Positions 1-9,119 of a stretch of 64,000 nt of DNA are shown here, piece by piece. This DNA comes from Pseudovibrio denitrificans JCM 12308. GTDB lineage: Bacteria > Pseudomonadota > Alphaproteobacteria > Rhizobiales > Stappiaceae. Location of the stretch: the NCBI RefSeq assembly GCF_001310815.1, contig NZ_BAZK01000004.1:186001-250000 (forward strand). The letters are read 5' to 3'. Numbering within the stretch: position 1 is the stretch's first letter; each line of letters starts with the position of its first letter. Position numbers and translations under genes: made by a program. The notes under the pieces were generated by a model that made no database searches, was not told the origin of the DNA, and saw nothing but the letters and a program-made list of their open reading frames with translations.

Positions 1-175
1 GCAGCTTCTGGACCTCACTGCAGGAAAGACAGCAGGTCCACTTGATCGAAAAATAGATAATCAAATTAGTAGGCTAAGGCGGAAGATCGAGCCGGATGTT
101 TTGCGGCCAAGCATCATAACAACTGTGCGTCATGGCGGTTATTGTCTGTCTGCCGATGTTGAGGTGCTGGAATGA
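1..175 (+). CDS. Response regulator, OmpR family (C-terminal fragment)
   Basis: Only the last 57 codons lie in the window; the gene starts upstream. The visible part is the end of an OmpR/PhoB winged-helix DNA-binding domain, recognisable by the recognition-helix pattern NQISRLRRKIE and the closing hairpin TTVRHGGYCL. The stop codon TGA overlaps the ATG of the following histidine kinase gene, so the two are translationally coupled as a two-component pair. The signal sensed is unknown. The adjacent cytochrome maturation and copper genes make a redox or metal signal plausible, but that is inference. Confidence 0.85.
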   Translation, partial: QLLDLTAGKTAGPLDRKIDNQISRLRRKIEPDVLRPSIITTVRHGGYCLSADVEVLE

Positions 176-1598
176 AACTCTGGCCATTCAACACGTTGAT
201 TGTGCAGCTGACCCTATTAGTAATAGCGGCGTTGGTAGCTGCGCAGATGATCAGTCTTTGGCTGTTTGTTGACGAACGGAGCCTGGCGATCAGAGCCGCA
301 CTAGGCTTTGAGGCTGCCGGGCGTGCTGCTAATGTTGCAAGGCTCTTAGAGAATGCACCTGCCGAGGCACAATCCGCTATTTTGGAGGCTGCAGATTCCC
401 CTCTGGTGCGGTTCAAACTATCTTCAAGACCGACAGTCGCGGTTGATGATTACTCTGATGGCGGCGTAGTCGAGATGCGTGTTCGCCGGCTGTTGGGTGA
501 CAACAAAGATAGAGATATCCGAGTAGAGCTGAGACAAGTTGAAGGTAAAATTTTGCCGCTACCCCACCTTTCCGGTGAAATGGCCGAAATGCATATGGCA
601 TGATGAAGGGGGAGCTATCTGCCGTAGAGATGAACCTGTCGATTGCTCTTTCAGACGGTGATTGGTTGAATGTTGAAACCCGCTTTGAACGGCCTCCTTT
701 GCAGTGGCCATTCTATTCGACACTAACCTTTGCTGTGTCTGCGGCTTTGATACTGATTGTTGTCTTTTGGTTCCTACTCACCCGTTTAACAGGGCCGTTG
801 AGAAGACTGGCATCAGCCTCTGAAAGATTAGGTCGGGGGGAGGCTGTGCTAGAGCTACCCGTAGCTGGTCCGCTTGAGGCAAGAAATCTCACAAAAGCAT
901 TTAACCAGATGCAAAAGAGACTGACCCGGTTTGTAGCGGATCGAACCAGACTGCTTGCGGCTTTGGGGCACGACTTGAAATCGCCTTTAACTGCGATGCG
1001 TGTGCGGGCAGAAATGGTTGATGACGAAGAGACACGCGGGAGCTTGATCGCCTGTGTTGAAGAAATGCAGTCGATGGTTGAGTCAACGATTACGTTTTCA
1101 AGAGGCCTGATCAACTCCGAAGATACGGAGCTTGTGGAAGTTGGAGAGTTTCTCGCTTCACTGCAAAAAGACATTGTAGATCCCTTCCAGATTACGCACG
1201 GACCAAAGATACAGGTCCGCATCCGGCCAATGGCATTTCGACGTGCCCTTCGAAATCTCATTGAAAATGCCCTTCGCTATGGAGGGGATACGACTGTGAT
1301 TTATGAGGCTCAACATCAGTTGCTTGTGGTTTCAGTTCTGGATGACGGACCGGGCATTCCAGAAGAGCAGTTGGAGCAAGTTTTTGAGCCGTTCTTCAGG
1401 CTGGAGGAATCCAGATCACTGGAGACCGGTGGGCACGGTCTTGGACTATCTATTTCCAGGACGATCGCGAGGGCGCATGGCGGTGATGTGACGCTGTCAA
1501 ATCGTGATGGTGGAGGTCTGGCCGCTCAAATCAAAATTCCTCTTTCGGAGGATGTCTCTCTGTCGGGGGAGAAGAACAACCGGGCAATGCCGGGTTAG
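172..1598 (+). CDS. Two-component sensor histidine kinase (frameshifted)
   Basis: This is a membrane histidine kinase partner of the preceding response regulator. The first 143 codons give a membrane helix (about residues 9-30) and a periplasmic sensor part. After a one-base shift near 585-600 the reading continues with the rest of the sensor, a second membrane helix, a HAMP segment, the H-box GHDLKSPLTAMR (phospho-accepting His), the N-box NLIENALRYGG and the G-boxes DDGPGIPEE and GHGLGLSISR. Neither half is a complete kinase; the corrected product is about 475 residues, normal for the family. The break falls inside the periplasmic domain between two membrane helices, so two separate proteins would make little sense. 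A single missing base, real or a sequencing error, is the best reading. Confidence 0.8.
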
Positions 1599-1616
1599 AA
1601 TAAACAGGATCACAAC

Positions 1617-3614
1617 ATGACACCTGAAGTTGGTCATTTCGCGCTGGCCTTAGCGCTAGCCCTTGCGCTCGTCCAGAGCACGGTGCCCATAATGGGCGCT
1701 GCGCATGGCAATCTCTTATGGATGCGTTCGGCGCGTCTGCTTTCTATCGGTCAGGTCATATTTGCGTCAGTTGCATTTGGCGCATTGATGCAGGCATTCA
1801 TTGTTAGTGACTTTACAGTTCGTAATGTTGCCGAAAACTCTCATTCTTTGAAACCGCTTCTCTACAAAATTGCCGGAACCTGGGGAAGTCACGAAGGATC
1901 GTTGCTGCTGTGGGTCTTAATTCTCACGGTCTTTGGGGCAGGGGTCTCGTTGTTTGGCAGAAACATTCCGGAAGCGACAAAGGCTCGTGTTCTTTCTGTT
2001 CAGGCATGGATCAGTGTTGGTTTCTTTTCGTTTCTTCTTTTAACATCCAACCCGTTTGACCGTCTCTTCCCGCCTCCAGCTGATGGCAACGACCTGAACC
2101 CATTATTGCAAGACGTTGGTTTGGCATTGCATCCGCCTCTGCTCTACTTTGGCTATGTCGGTTTCTCAATCGTGTTCTCGTTTGCAGTTGCAGCTTTGCT
2201 TGAAGGGCGCATTGACGTTGTTTGGGCGCGTTGGGTTCGTCCCTGGACATTGGCAGCATGGGTAAGCCTGACTGCCGGCATCGCACTTGGTTCCTGGTGG
2301 GCATATTACGAGCTCGGCTGGGGTGGTTGGTGGTTCTGGGACCCAGTCGAGAATGTCAGCTTTATGCCATGGTTACTGGGCACAGCACTTTTGCATTCTG
2401 CCATTGTGACCGAGAAACGCGATGCGTTCAAAAGCTGGACGATCTTGTTGGCAATCCTGACCTTCTCACTCTCTTTGCTCGGAACATTTATCGTGCGGTC
2501 CGGTCTTCTGACTTCAGTGCATGCTTTCTCTGTAGATCCGGAACGTGGTCTTTACATCCTGATGCTGCTTGCTCTGTCCATAGGCGGTTCCTTGCTTCTT
2601 TATGCGTGGCGAGCTCCATCTATGGAAGCAGGTGGTTTGTTTAAGCCAATCAGTCGCGAAGCTGGCCTTCTCATGAACAATCTCTTCTTGGCGGCGGCTA
2701 CGGGTATTGTTCTTTTCGGAACGCTCTATCCGTTGTTTCTGGAAGCCGTTACCGGAGAAAAGATCTCGGTTGGACCTCCATTCTTTAACTCCTCCTTCGT
2801 TCCCATGATGTTGCCTCTGGTGTTTGTACTGGGGTTGGGGCCATTCCTCTCATGGAAACGAGCTGACCTTGCCGGAGTGTTTTCCAGGCTTAAGTTTGTT
2901 GGTCTTCTCTGCGTCATTGCCACATTGATTTTTGCGTACCTGACAAATGGTGGTCCAGTTCTAGCCTACGTGAGCCTTCTTCTCGCATTCTGGCTTGCCT
3001 TCACAACCTGCCGGGAATGGATGCTTCGTATCCGGTTGTTTGATGTGTCATTCTCCGACGCATTACGGCGAGCACGTAACTTGCCAAGAGCGGCGCATGG
3101 CATGAGCCTGGCGCATCTTGGCGTAGCTTTTCTTATGTTCGGAATTATCGGTTCAAGTGCATGGAAATCCGAAGAAGTTGTCTTTGTCAAACCCGGGTCT
3201 TCTATAGCTATCGCAGGATTTGATGTTTCGTTCCAAGGTGTGAACCGGGTTCGTGGTCCGAACTACATCGCCGATCGCGGGATACTCGTGGTTGAACGAG
3301 ACGGGCAGTATGTAACAACTCTGTATCCAGAACGCCGCAGCTATCCAGTGGCTCGTTCCTCGACAACCGAGTCTGCCATACGCTCAACGCTTGCTGGTGA
3401 TCTATATGCGTCCATTGCAGAACCTGCCGCGGAGCAGGAGGGGACAACAGGTGCCTGGACACTACGTATCTTGTACGAGCCACTCGTAAATTTCATTTGG
3501 ATTGGGTCACTTATGCTGGTTCTGGGCGGCTGCTTGTCGTTGACCGATAGACGTTTGCGTGTCGGTGCGCCTAAGCAGGCAAAGCTCCCACCCAATGTTG
3601 CAGCCGCGGAGTGA
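1617..3614 (+). CDS. ccmF: Cytochrome c haem lyase subunit CcmF
   Basis: CcmF is the large multi-spanning inner-membrane subunit of the system I cytochrome c haem lyase, which joins haem delivered by CcmE to the CxxCH motif of apocytochromes with CcmG and CcmH. The 665-residue product has the family hallmarks: many membrane helices, the motif GTWGSHEGSLLLW and the Trp-rich periplasmic haem-handling segment WGGWWFWDPVENVSFMPWL (about residues 236-254). The length is usual for CcmF. It begins 18 bases after the kinase gene and leads a tight ccmFGHI run. No ccmABCDE genes lie in the window, so those must be encoded elsewhere. Confidence 0.96.
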   Translation: MTPEVGHFALALALALALVQSTVPIMGAAHGNLLWMRSARLLSIGQVIFASVAFGALMQAFIVSDFTVRNVAENSHSLKPLLYKIAGTWGSHEGSLLLWVLILTVFGAGVSLFGRNIPEATKARVLSVQAWISVGFFSFLLLTSNPFDRLFPPPADGNDLNPLLQDVGLALHPPLLYFGYVGFSIVFSFAVAALLEGRIDVVWARWVRPWTLAAWVSLTAGIALGSWWAYYELGWGGWWFWDPVENVSFMPWLLGTALLHSAIVTEKRDAFKSWTILLAILTFSLSLLGTFIVRSGLLTSVHAFSVDPERGLYILMLLALSIGGSLLLYAWRAPSMEAGGLFKPISREAGLLMNNLFLAAATGIVLFGTLYPLFLEAVTGEKISVGPPFFNSSFVPMMLPLVFVLGLGPFLSWKRADLAGVFSRLKFVGLLCVIATLIFAYLTNGGPVLAYVSLLLAFWLAFTTCREWMLRIRLFDVSFSDALRRARNLPRAAHGMSLAHLGVAFLMFGIIGSSAWKSEEVVFVKPGSSIAIAGFDVSFQGVNRVRGPNYIADRGILVVERDGQYVTTLYPERRSYPVARSSTTESAIRSTLAGDLYASIAEPAAEQEGTTGAWTLRILYEPLVNFIWIGSLMLVLGGCLSLTDRRLRVGAPKQAKLPPNVAAAE

Positions 3615-3617
3615 CAA

Positions 3618-4181
3618 ATGACCAGATTTCTTGCACTTGTCCCGCTCTTACTCGCTGTCGTCATCGGGGGCTTCTTCTTGTGGGGATTAAACCCGGAACG
3701 GGATCCGAATGAAATTCCATCGGTTTTGATTTCGCAAGCTGCCCCGGATTTCTCACTTGAGCCAATTCCCGGAGTAGCTGTTCCAGGCTTCGCAAGGGAG
3801 GATCTGCTGAACAATGACAAGCCAGTGGTAGTGAATGTCTTCGCTTCGTGGTGTGTGCCATGCCGTGCTGAACACTCTGTCCTCACCAATCTAGTGGAAC
3901 GGGAAGGTATCCGTCTCTTCGGTATCAACTACAAAGATAAAGCAGAGGATGCAGCGCGATGGTTGGCTGAGCTAGGCAATCCGTACGAGCGGATTGGAGC
4001 AGACACAAATGGGCGCACTGGTATCGAATGGGGCATTTCTGGTGTTCCGGAGACTTTCATCGTCGGAGGTGATGGAACTGTTCTGTACCGATACGTGGGA
4101 CCAGTTGTCGGGGACGTTGCAATAGCCAAGTTCCGTGCAGCTTTGACACAAGCTGGTGTGCTTGGAACAGGAGCAAGCTGA
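3618..4181 (+). CDS. ccmG: Thiol:disulfide interchange protein CcmG/DsbE
   Basis: A membrane-anchored periplasmic thioredoxin that keeps apocytochrome cysteines or CcmH reduced for haem attachment. The 187 residues start with one membrane helix (about 5-24) and continue as a thioredoxin fold with the active site ASWCVPC (cysteines near residues 77 and 80). GVPETFIV contains the cis-proline. The gene starts 3 bases after ccmF, and its TGA overlaps the ATG of ccmH by one base, showing operon structure. Other redoxins of the TlpA type look similar, but the position between ccmF and ccmH makes CcmG nearly certain. Confidence 0.95.
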   Translation: MTRFLALVPLLLAVVIGGFFLWGLNPERDPNEIPSVLISQAAPDFSLEPIPGVAVPGFAREDLLNNDKPVVVNVFASWCVPCRAEHSVLTNLVEREGIRLFGINYKDKAEDAARWLAELGNPYERIGADTNGRTGIEWGISGVPETFIVGGDGTVLYRYVGPVVGDVAIAKFRAALTQAGVLGTGAS

Positions 4182-4657
4182 TGCGTTACCTCTCAATCGT
4201 ACTGGTGCTCTTTGCACTTATAGCAACTCCTACGCTGGCAGTTGAACCTGACGAGATGCTTTCTGACCCGGTGCTTGAAGCTAGAGCCAGAGAAATCTCA
4301 AAAGAACTGCGCTGTGTGGTTTGTCAAAATCAGGACATCGATAGCTCAAATGCTGGTGTCGCCAGAGATTTACGTTTGCTGGTCCGCGAACGGCTTGTGG
4401 CTGGAGATGCCAATGATGAAGTACTTGCGTTCATTCAGGCGCGCTATGGCGATTACGTACTCTTGAAGCCACCATTTAAACCATCGACCTACGTTCTTTG
4501 GTTTGCGCCATTGTTCTTGATTTTCCTTGTCTTTGTACTTGGGTGGCGAGTGCTCGCAGTCAGCAATCGACCACGATCCTCGCATGCTTTGACGCGTGAA
4601 GAAGAAGCATATGCCGATCAAGTCATAAAGAATTATCAGAAGGGAGATCGGGAATGA
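4181..4657 (+). CDS. ccmH: Cytochrome c maturation protein CcmH
   Basis: CcmH presents reduced apocytochrome to the haem lyase. The 158-residue product has a signal peptide (about 1-20), the conserved LRCVVCQNQDI motif (cysteine pair near residues 45 and 48) and a C-terminal membrane helix near residues 105-126 followed by a short charged tail. The length matches the short single-domain CcmH type, with the TPR part encoded separately as CcmI. It overlaps ccmG by one base and ccmI by four. Confidence 0.95.
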   Translation: MRYLSIVLVLFALIATPTLAVEPDEMLSDPVLEARAREISKELRCVVCQNQDIDSSNAGVARDLRLLVRERLVAGDANDEVLAFIQARYGDYVLLKPPFKPSTYVLWFAPLFLIFLVFVLGWRVLAVSNRPRSSHALTREEEAYADQVIKNYQKGDRE

Positions 4658-5808
4658 TCTGGTTTGCCATAACAGCGCTGTCTCTGGTTGCGATGCTGTT
4701 TGTACTTTTGCCGCTGCTTCAGAAGAAAAAGGAGGAGGTTTCAGAGACTGCGATAACCTCCTCGGTGCTTATGGATCAGCTGGGCGAGTTGGAAAGAGAT
4801 AGAAGTTCGGGTTTGATTTCTGAAAGTGAAGCTGATGCGGCACAAAAAGAAATCAAACGACGTATTTTGTCTGCCACGCATCGCAAATCCAGACCACTGA
4901 TGTCTTCTGGTTCCAGCGGGACTGCCGTTTTGGTTGCTAGTGCTTTGTTCGTGCCCGCCATGGCAATCGGCTATTATGTGTTGTTGGGTTCACCAAGTTT
5001 GCCAAGCATGGCGTTTGCTGATCGAGAGAATGAACGGCAAGAGATCCAGCAGATCTCTGCAATGACTGATCAGCTCCTCTCAAAGCTCGAGAGTGATCCA
5101 GAGGGTGGCAACAGCGAAGGTTGGCAGCTGCTGGGTGGCACATACATGCGTCTTGGACGTACTCAGGATGCCGTGCAAGCTCTCGAAAAAGCAGTGCTGC
5201 TTGAGGGGAATACATCTGTCACATGGTCAATGCTTGCAGAAGCGTTAGTTAGGATGGATCAAGGCATTGTTTCTCCACGCGCTGCGCAGGCAGCTGATAC
5301 AGCATTGGAACTGAACGCTAAGAACCCGGCTGCAACCTTCTACAAGGCTCTTGCGCTTGCTCAGGCAGGACGAGAGCGTGATGCTTACGATGTTCTGGTG
5401 GCCCGACTGAAGGCTGCTGAAGCGTTTTCTCCCTGGATGGAACCTCTGATTGAGCAAGCAAACAGGCTAGGAAAAACAATAGGGCAGGCCCGATTGAAAG
5501 TCTCTGATTTCGTGCAAGTCGAGCCAACAGGTCCGACCGCAGAAGATGTCGCCGCAGCTCAGGAGTTGAGCAGTGAAGAAAGATCAGAGTTCATCAGATC
5601 CATGGTGGAGCGTTTGTCCGAGCGTCTCAAGTCTGATCCAGACAACCTTGATGGTTGGCTGCGCCTTGCGAATGCTTATGAGGTGATGGGTGAAAGTGCA
5701 AAGGCAGTTGATGCTTTCAAGCAAGCCAGCACCTTACTTACTGATGTGGCGAAAGATGATCCCCGACGTTTGCTGATCGAGCAAACCTTAGCTGATGTTC
5801 CGCAATAA
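4654..5808 (+). CDS. ccmI: Cytochrome c maturation protein CcmI (TPR)
   Basis: CcmI is the apocytochrome-binding chaperone of the haem lyase complex. The 384 residues show a membrane helix at the very N-terminus (about 2-20), a cytoplasmic loop, a second helix (about 88-110) and a periplasmic region of TPR-like helical pairs, such as EGWQLLGGTYMRLGRTQDAV and the related block near residues 325-365. The ATG overlaps the ccmH stop (ATGA). It ends the ccm operon; a hairpin without a T-run follows at 5820-5858. Confidence 0.92.
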   Translation: MIWFAITALSLVAMLFVLLPLLQKKKEEVSETAITSSVLMDQLGELERDRSSGLISESEADAAQKEIKRRILSATHRKSRPLMSSGSSGTAVLVASALFVPAMAIGYYVLLGSPSLPSMAFADRENERQEIQQISAMTDQLLSKLESDPEGGNSEGWQLLGGTYMRLGRTQDAVQALEKAVLLEGNTSVTWSMLAEALVRMDQGIVSPRAAQAADTALELNAKNPAATFYKALALAQAGRERDAYDVLVARLKAAEAFSPWMEPLIEQANRLGKTIGQARLKVSDFVQVEPTGPTAEDVAAAQELSSEERSEFIRSMVERLSERLKSDPDNLDGWLRLANAYEVMGESAKAVDAFKQASTLLTDVAKDDPRRLLIEQTLADVPQ

Positions 5809-5819
5809 GTAGTCGGCTT

Positions 5820-5858
5820 CCTCAGTATCCAAGCCTCAATACGCATCGGATTCTGAGG
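5820..5858 (+). terminator. Hairpin after ccmI
   Basis: An 11-base inverted repeat with one mismatch (CCTCAGTATCC / GGATTCTGAGG) lies just after the ccmI stop. No T-run follows, so it is only a possible weak terminator or RNA-processing element. Confidence 0.3.
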
Positions 5859-5912
5859 AGGCACCCCAACCACTGTTATGTGATGTGAAAACAGCAACAG
5901 GCTGCAGCATTT

Positions 5913-6770
5913 ATGACTGGTCGCAAAAGAAAGAAACACCAAAGCGGTGTCCCAGGCTGGATGGTGACATTTGCAGATCTGATGGCGCTGTTGGTTGTCT
6001 TTTTTGTATTGATAATTTCCTTCTCAATACAGGACAAAGAAAAGCTGCAAGTTGTGGCAGGCTCAATTCAGGAAGCTTTTGGCATCAAGGATGTTTCAAA
6101 GAAGCGAGGAATAATCGAGGTCGAAGGGATCCCACTTCGTGACTACATGAAGGATGTAAGTCGATCACCGCAGGATCTGGACTCAGATTTTGCGCAGGAG
6201 CGGCACGATGAAAAACGCAGACAAGGGCCTGAAGCAGACACGAACAGCATTCTGAAGGCAGACATTGAACAACCACGCCAATTTGCGACCGCCGCCGTAT
6301 CGCTTCGCCAAGCTTGGCAAGAGATGCCAGAGATTACGGATGTTTCCAGCAACATAATTCTTGAGGAGACTGAGGACGGACTAAACATACTTCTGATCGA
6401 TCAGGAAGGTCGGTCCATGTTTAAAGAAGGCTCAAAGTTTCCATATGAGACAACGCGACGATTGCTAGCGAAAATGGCGCCGATCCTCTCGCGGTTGCCC
6501 AATAGAATTCATGTTACAGGGCATACGACAGCCGGCCAGACGAAAGCTTCTTTTCCGAATACGACCTGGGATCTTTCAGCGGATCGTGCAAATGTTGCAC
6601 GTCAGATCTTGTCGGAGTACGGGGTGCCTCATGATCAGTTTCATGGTGTTACAGGAAAAGCAGACATCGAGCCTCTCTTTCCGAATGATCCATACTTGAT
6701 AGCAAACCGGCGGGTTGAGATATTGCTGATGGCCGAAGCTCCACCGCTCCCTCCGTCTTTGCGGCCGTGA
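5913..6770 (+). CDS. MotB-like OmpA-domain membrane protein
   Basis: The 285-residue product resembles MotB/OmpA-type peptidoglycan-anchored ion-channel subunits. A short basic N-terminus leads into a single membrane helix with a conserved acidic residue at its start (TFADLMALLVVFFV), as in MotB. A variable linker follows (about 50-145), then an OmpA-like peptidoglycan-binding domain (about 150-280) with HVTGHTTAG, LSADRANVARQIL and NRRVEILL. No motA-like partner or flagellar gene is visible nearby, so a flagellar role is not supported; a MotB-type partner of an unlinked channel is equally possible. It sits between ccmI and the convergent dsbA-like gene. The start is chosen at the first ATG of the domain frame; its ribosome site is weak. 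Confidence 0.75.
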   Translation: MTGRKRKKHQSGVPGWMVTFADLMALLVVFFVLIISFSIQDKEKLQVVAGSIQEAFGIKDVSKKRGIIEVEGIPLRDYMKDVSRSPQDLDSDFAQERHDEKRRQGPEADTNSILKADIEQPRQFATAAVSLRQAWQEMPEITDVSSNIILEETEDGLNILLIDQEGRSMFKEGSKFPYETTRRLLAKMAPILSRLPNRIHVTGHTTAGQTKASFPNTTWDLSADRANVARQILSEYGVPHDQFHGVTGKADIEPLFPNDPYLIANRRVEILLMAEAPPLPPSLRP

Positions 6771-6849
6771 GCTTGGGCTGAGTGAGGGGTGTTCTGGTGA
6801 AGCAAGACGGCAACACATTGAGTTGCCATCCAGCTATCACGAGGTTGAT

Positions 6850-7584
6850 CTATCTGTTTTCTGCAACGACCTTGGCGAGTTGATCACGAGTTAGCAGTCC
6901 AGGAAAAACATCATCTCCGATCACAAAACTTGGCGTGCCGGTTATGTTTAGGTCTTGCGCCAGTGCCATTGAGAGTTGGATGTGTTCTGTAATTGATGGA
7001 TCTTCCATATCCGATTTCAATTGCTCTACATCCAAGCCAATCTGACGTGCCACTTTCATCGTTGACGTTTCATCAATGCGTCCTTTGAAACCCATGAGCG
7101 CCCAATGGAAATCCTCGTACTTACCTTGCTTTCTTGCCGCCAGTGCCGCTCTTGCAGCAAACACTGAACCAGCTCCAAGAATGGGCCATTCTCTGAAAAC
7201 AAGTCGGACATTTGCGTCAGTCTCTAAGAGAGCTTCCAGTTCAGGCTTGGCCCGTTTACAATAGGGGCAGTTGTAATCGAAGAATTCAACAAGCGTAACA
7301 TCGCCGCTCGGGTTGCCAAGGACGGGAGCATTGGGATCATTCTCGAGAGTGTCTCTTCGCAACTCGATTATGTTCTTTACACCCGCTTGTCGTTGCTCCT
7401 GCCTGACCTTCTGCAACCGTTGTATTGCTTCTTCAATTATAGCTGGATTTTCAAGTATAGCCTCAAGAGCGAGTTCTTTGATGTGTTCCTCAGATAGTGT
7501 TTTGCTGGCATCCGCCAGAGCATTGGTTCCTGATGCAAACAGCACCATCATGAAAATGGAAAATGTGCGAGCTAAGAAATTCAT
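6850..7584 (-). CDS. DsbA-family thioredoxin, ScsC/Com1-like
   Basis: A secreted thiol-disulfide oxidoreductase. The 244 residues comprise a signal peptide (about 1-25), a helical N-terminal segment rich in charged residues (about 28-82) like the oligomerisation region of ScsC/Com1-type proteins, and a DsbA-like thioredoxin fold with the active site NCPYC (Cys106 and Cys109) and cis-proline loop GTPSF. Its ATG overlaps the stop of the upstream cytochrome gene (ATGA), making it the last gene of the copper operon. An ScsB/DsbD-like reductase is encoded at 13501-15627, so the pair probably forms the periplasmic suppressor-of-copper-sensitivity couple. Whether it works as isomerase or oxidase cannot be told from sequence. 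Confidence 0.85.
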   Translation of the reverse strand: MNFLARTFSIFMMVLFASGTNALADASKTLSEEHIKELALEAILENPAIIEEAIQRLQKVRQEQRQAGVKNIIELRRDTLENDPNAPVLGNPSGDVTLVEFFDYNCPYCKRAKPELEALLETDANVRLVFREWPILGAGSVFAARAALAARKQGKYEDFHWALMGFKGRIDETSTMKVARQIGLDVEQLKSDMEDPSITEHIQLSMALAQDLNITGTPSFVIGDDVFPGLLTRDQLAKVVAENR

Positions 7585-8068
7585 TTTTGTAAACTCCTGG
7601 TACGTTCATTAAGTGCGTCATGCCGTTGCTGGAGCTCTTCTGGCCATTGAGATTTGATCCATGAGAGAATGGTAATGATGTCCTCATCGCTCAGCGTTTC
7701 TTCAAAAGCAGGCATGTTTGAGTTCAGGTCCTCCAGCCCCGCAGCTTTTGCAGTTCCAAATTTGGTAATCCTGAAGAGTAAGTCGTCAGTGTGATGCCAG
7801 GTGTGGCCTGTTTCGTCATGAGGAGGGGCAGGAAGCGAACCATCCGCACTCGTTGATCTCCAGTCAGGTTCACCCTCAAGGCTGCCACCATGACAGGCTG
7901 CGCAGTTCTCGGCGTAGAGCCCTGCACCACGACTGGTGAGTTGCAGGTTTTGAGGTTGCAGCAATACCTCTTCCATCTCACGATCGGTGTAGAAATAAAA
8001 TACAGAGCTGTTGCTATAATGAGTAACAACGCGCCAAAGAGCAGGCTTTTCTTGACGGAACGCATCAT
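7581..8068 (-). CDS. Membrane-anchored c-type cytochrome (frameshifted)
   Basis: A monohaem cytochrome c. The haem part carries AENCAACHGG, the distal region NMPAFEETLSDEDIITILSWI (Met as the likely sixth ligand) and a charged tail. Its N-terminal signal-anchor (MMRSVKKSLLFGALLLIIA) lies in another frame starting at ATG 8068. The two frames join if one base, probably a G, is missing near 8004; the corrected product is about 162 residues. The start ATG overlaps the L,D-transpeptidase stop, and the stop overlaps the DsbA-like start, so it is firmly inside the minus-strand operon. It is probably an electron carrier for the periplasmic copper or oxidase chemistry encoded alongside. Confidence 0.8.
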
Positions 8069-8733
8069 CAAAGCACCACTATTGGGGAACCGACAGGAAC
8101 ACGGCCGTATAAGTCAATGATATCCTGATTCATCAGGCGAACGCAGCCGCTGGAAACGGCTTTTCCGATACTCCAATATTCGGCAGTGCCATGCAGCCGA
8201 TAAAGCGTGTCTTTGTTGTCCTGATAAATGTAGAGCGCTCTGGCTCCCAGCGGATTTTCCAGTCCTGGAGGCATACCTCCATTGCGCCAGCTCCATTTCT
8301 CAAGTTCAGGTTGCCGCTTGATCATTTCATCAGGAGGCGTCCACTTAGGCCAAGCTGCTTTCCGCGCAATTTTTGCGCGGCCTGACCATTCAAAACCAGC
8401 TCGCCCAAGCCCCACGCCATAGCGCGTTGCTTTTCCATTTTCCTGAACCAGATAGAGAAAGAACTCATGAGTATCGACAATCAGAGTCCCGACGGGCTCT
8501 GGTGTTTCGTAGTCTACTTGTTGGCGATAGAACCTTTTCGGGACTTTGCTTGGGTTGATTGCTGGAAGCGGGAAACGTTCCTCTGGCATGGCACGATACA
8601 TTGAGATGTATGTTAGGTCCTGCGCAAGTGGTTGGGGGACTGGCTTTGCTGAGTTTGAAACACAACCGCTCACGGCGAGCCCTGTCAGGCTCGCCGATCC
8701 AGCAAGAAAAGTTCTTCTTGAGAGTACTGTCAT
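8068..8733 (-). CDS. L,D-transpeptidase (ErfK/YbiS type), Tat lipoprotein
   Basis: The catalytic YkuD domain has the full signature HGTAEYWSIGKAVSSGCVRL, with the His and the nucleophilic Cys near the C-terminus of the 221-residue product. The N-terminus has a twin-arginine motif (SRRTFLAG) followed by a lipobox-like AVSGC, so it is probably a lipid-anchored Tat substrate. The enzyme makes 3-3 cross-links in peptidoglycan or attaches proteins to it. L,D-transpeptidases are inhibited by copper in other bacteria, which may explain why one sits in a copper operon; this link is inference. The downstream cytochrome gene overlaps its stop. Confidence 0.9.
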   Translation of the reverse strand: MTVLSRRTFLAGSASLTGLAVSGCVSNSAKPVPQPLAQDLTYISMYRAMPEERFPLPAINPSKVPKRFYRQQVDYETPEPVGTLIVDTHEFFLYLVQENGKATRYGVGLGRAGFEWSGRAKIARKAAWPKWTPPDEMIKRQPELEKWSWRNGGMPPGLENPLGARALYIYQDNKDTLYRLHGTAEYWSIGKAVSSGCVRLMNQDIIDLYGRVPVGSPIVVL

Positions 8734-8814
8734 ATTAGGTTTTGTGACCTGTCGTTACGCGTGTCTGATGGTGAAGACACAGACATCTTTCAAGCATGGT
8801 GAAACCATCCTTGG

Positions 8815-9119
8815 TCAGTCGGTTTTAGTCTTTTGTTTTGAAGTGGAATGGCATGACTTGCCCATAAAGCGATGCATAACGAGATGCATACCAAGCAGCC
8901 TACTAAAGGCGCTGCCAGTAAGAGTGTTTGCCCTAAAGACTGGCCTGCGGGTGCTGTGGCCACAAGAACACCGGTTCCAACAGCCATTGCAGCGCAACAA
9001 GCCATCATCATGATGTTGTGTCCGGAGAAGAGTTTGCGTAGTGACGACTGCTGGGTCTGTGCTGCGCTAACTTGTGGCACGAGTGCTTTGCTCGATACAT
9101 TCGATTGTTGAGTAGTCAT
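8815..9119 (-). CDS. Small two-helix membrane protein (DUF2933-like, frameshifted)
   Basis: A small membrane protein with two hydrophobic stretches (NIMMMACCAAMAVGTGVLVA and LGQTLLLAAPLVGCL). In the uncorrected frame the second helix runs into an unlikely Cys-rich tail. A one-base correction near 8891 gives GMHLVMHRFMGKSCH, a His/Met-rich tail typical of small metal-cluster proteins of the DUF2933 type, and ends at 8815 (about 101 residues). Such proteins are often found next to multicopper oxidases. The family assignment is from memory and tentative; the role is unknown. Confidence 0.55.

Noticed and set aside
172..1598. Programmed frameshifting in the histidine kinase
   Set aside because: No slippery heptamer is visible at the break, and similar breaks occur in many unrelated genes here.
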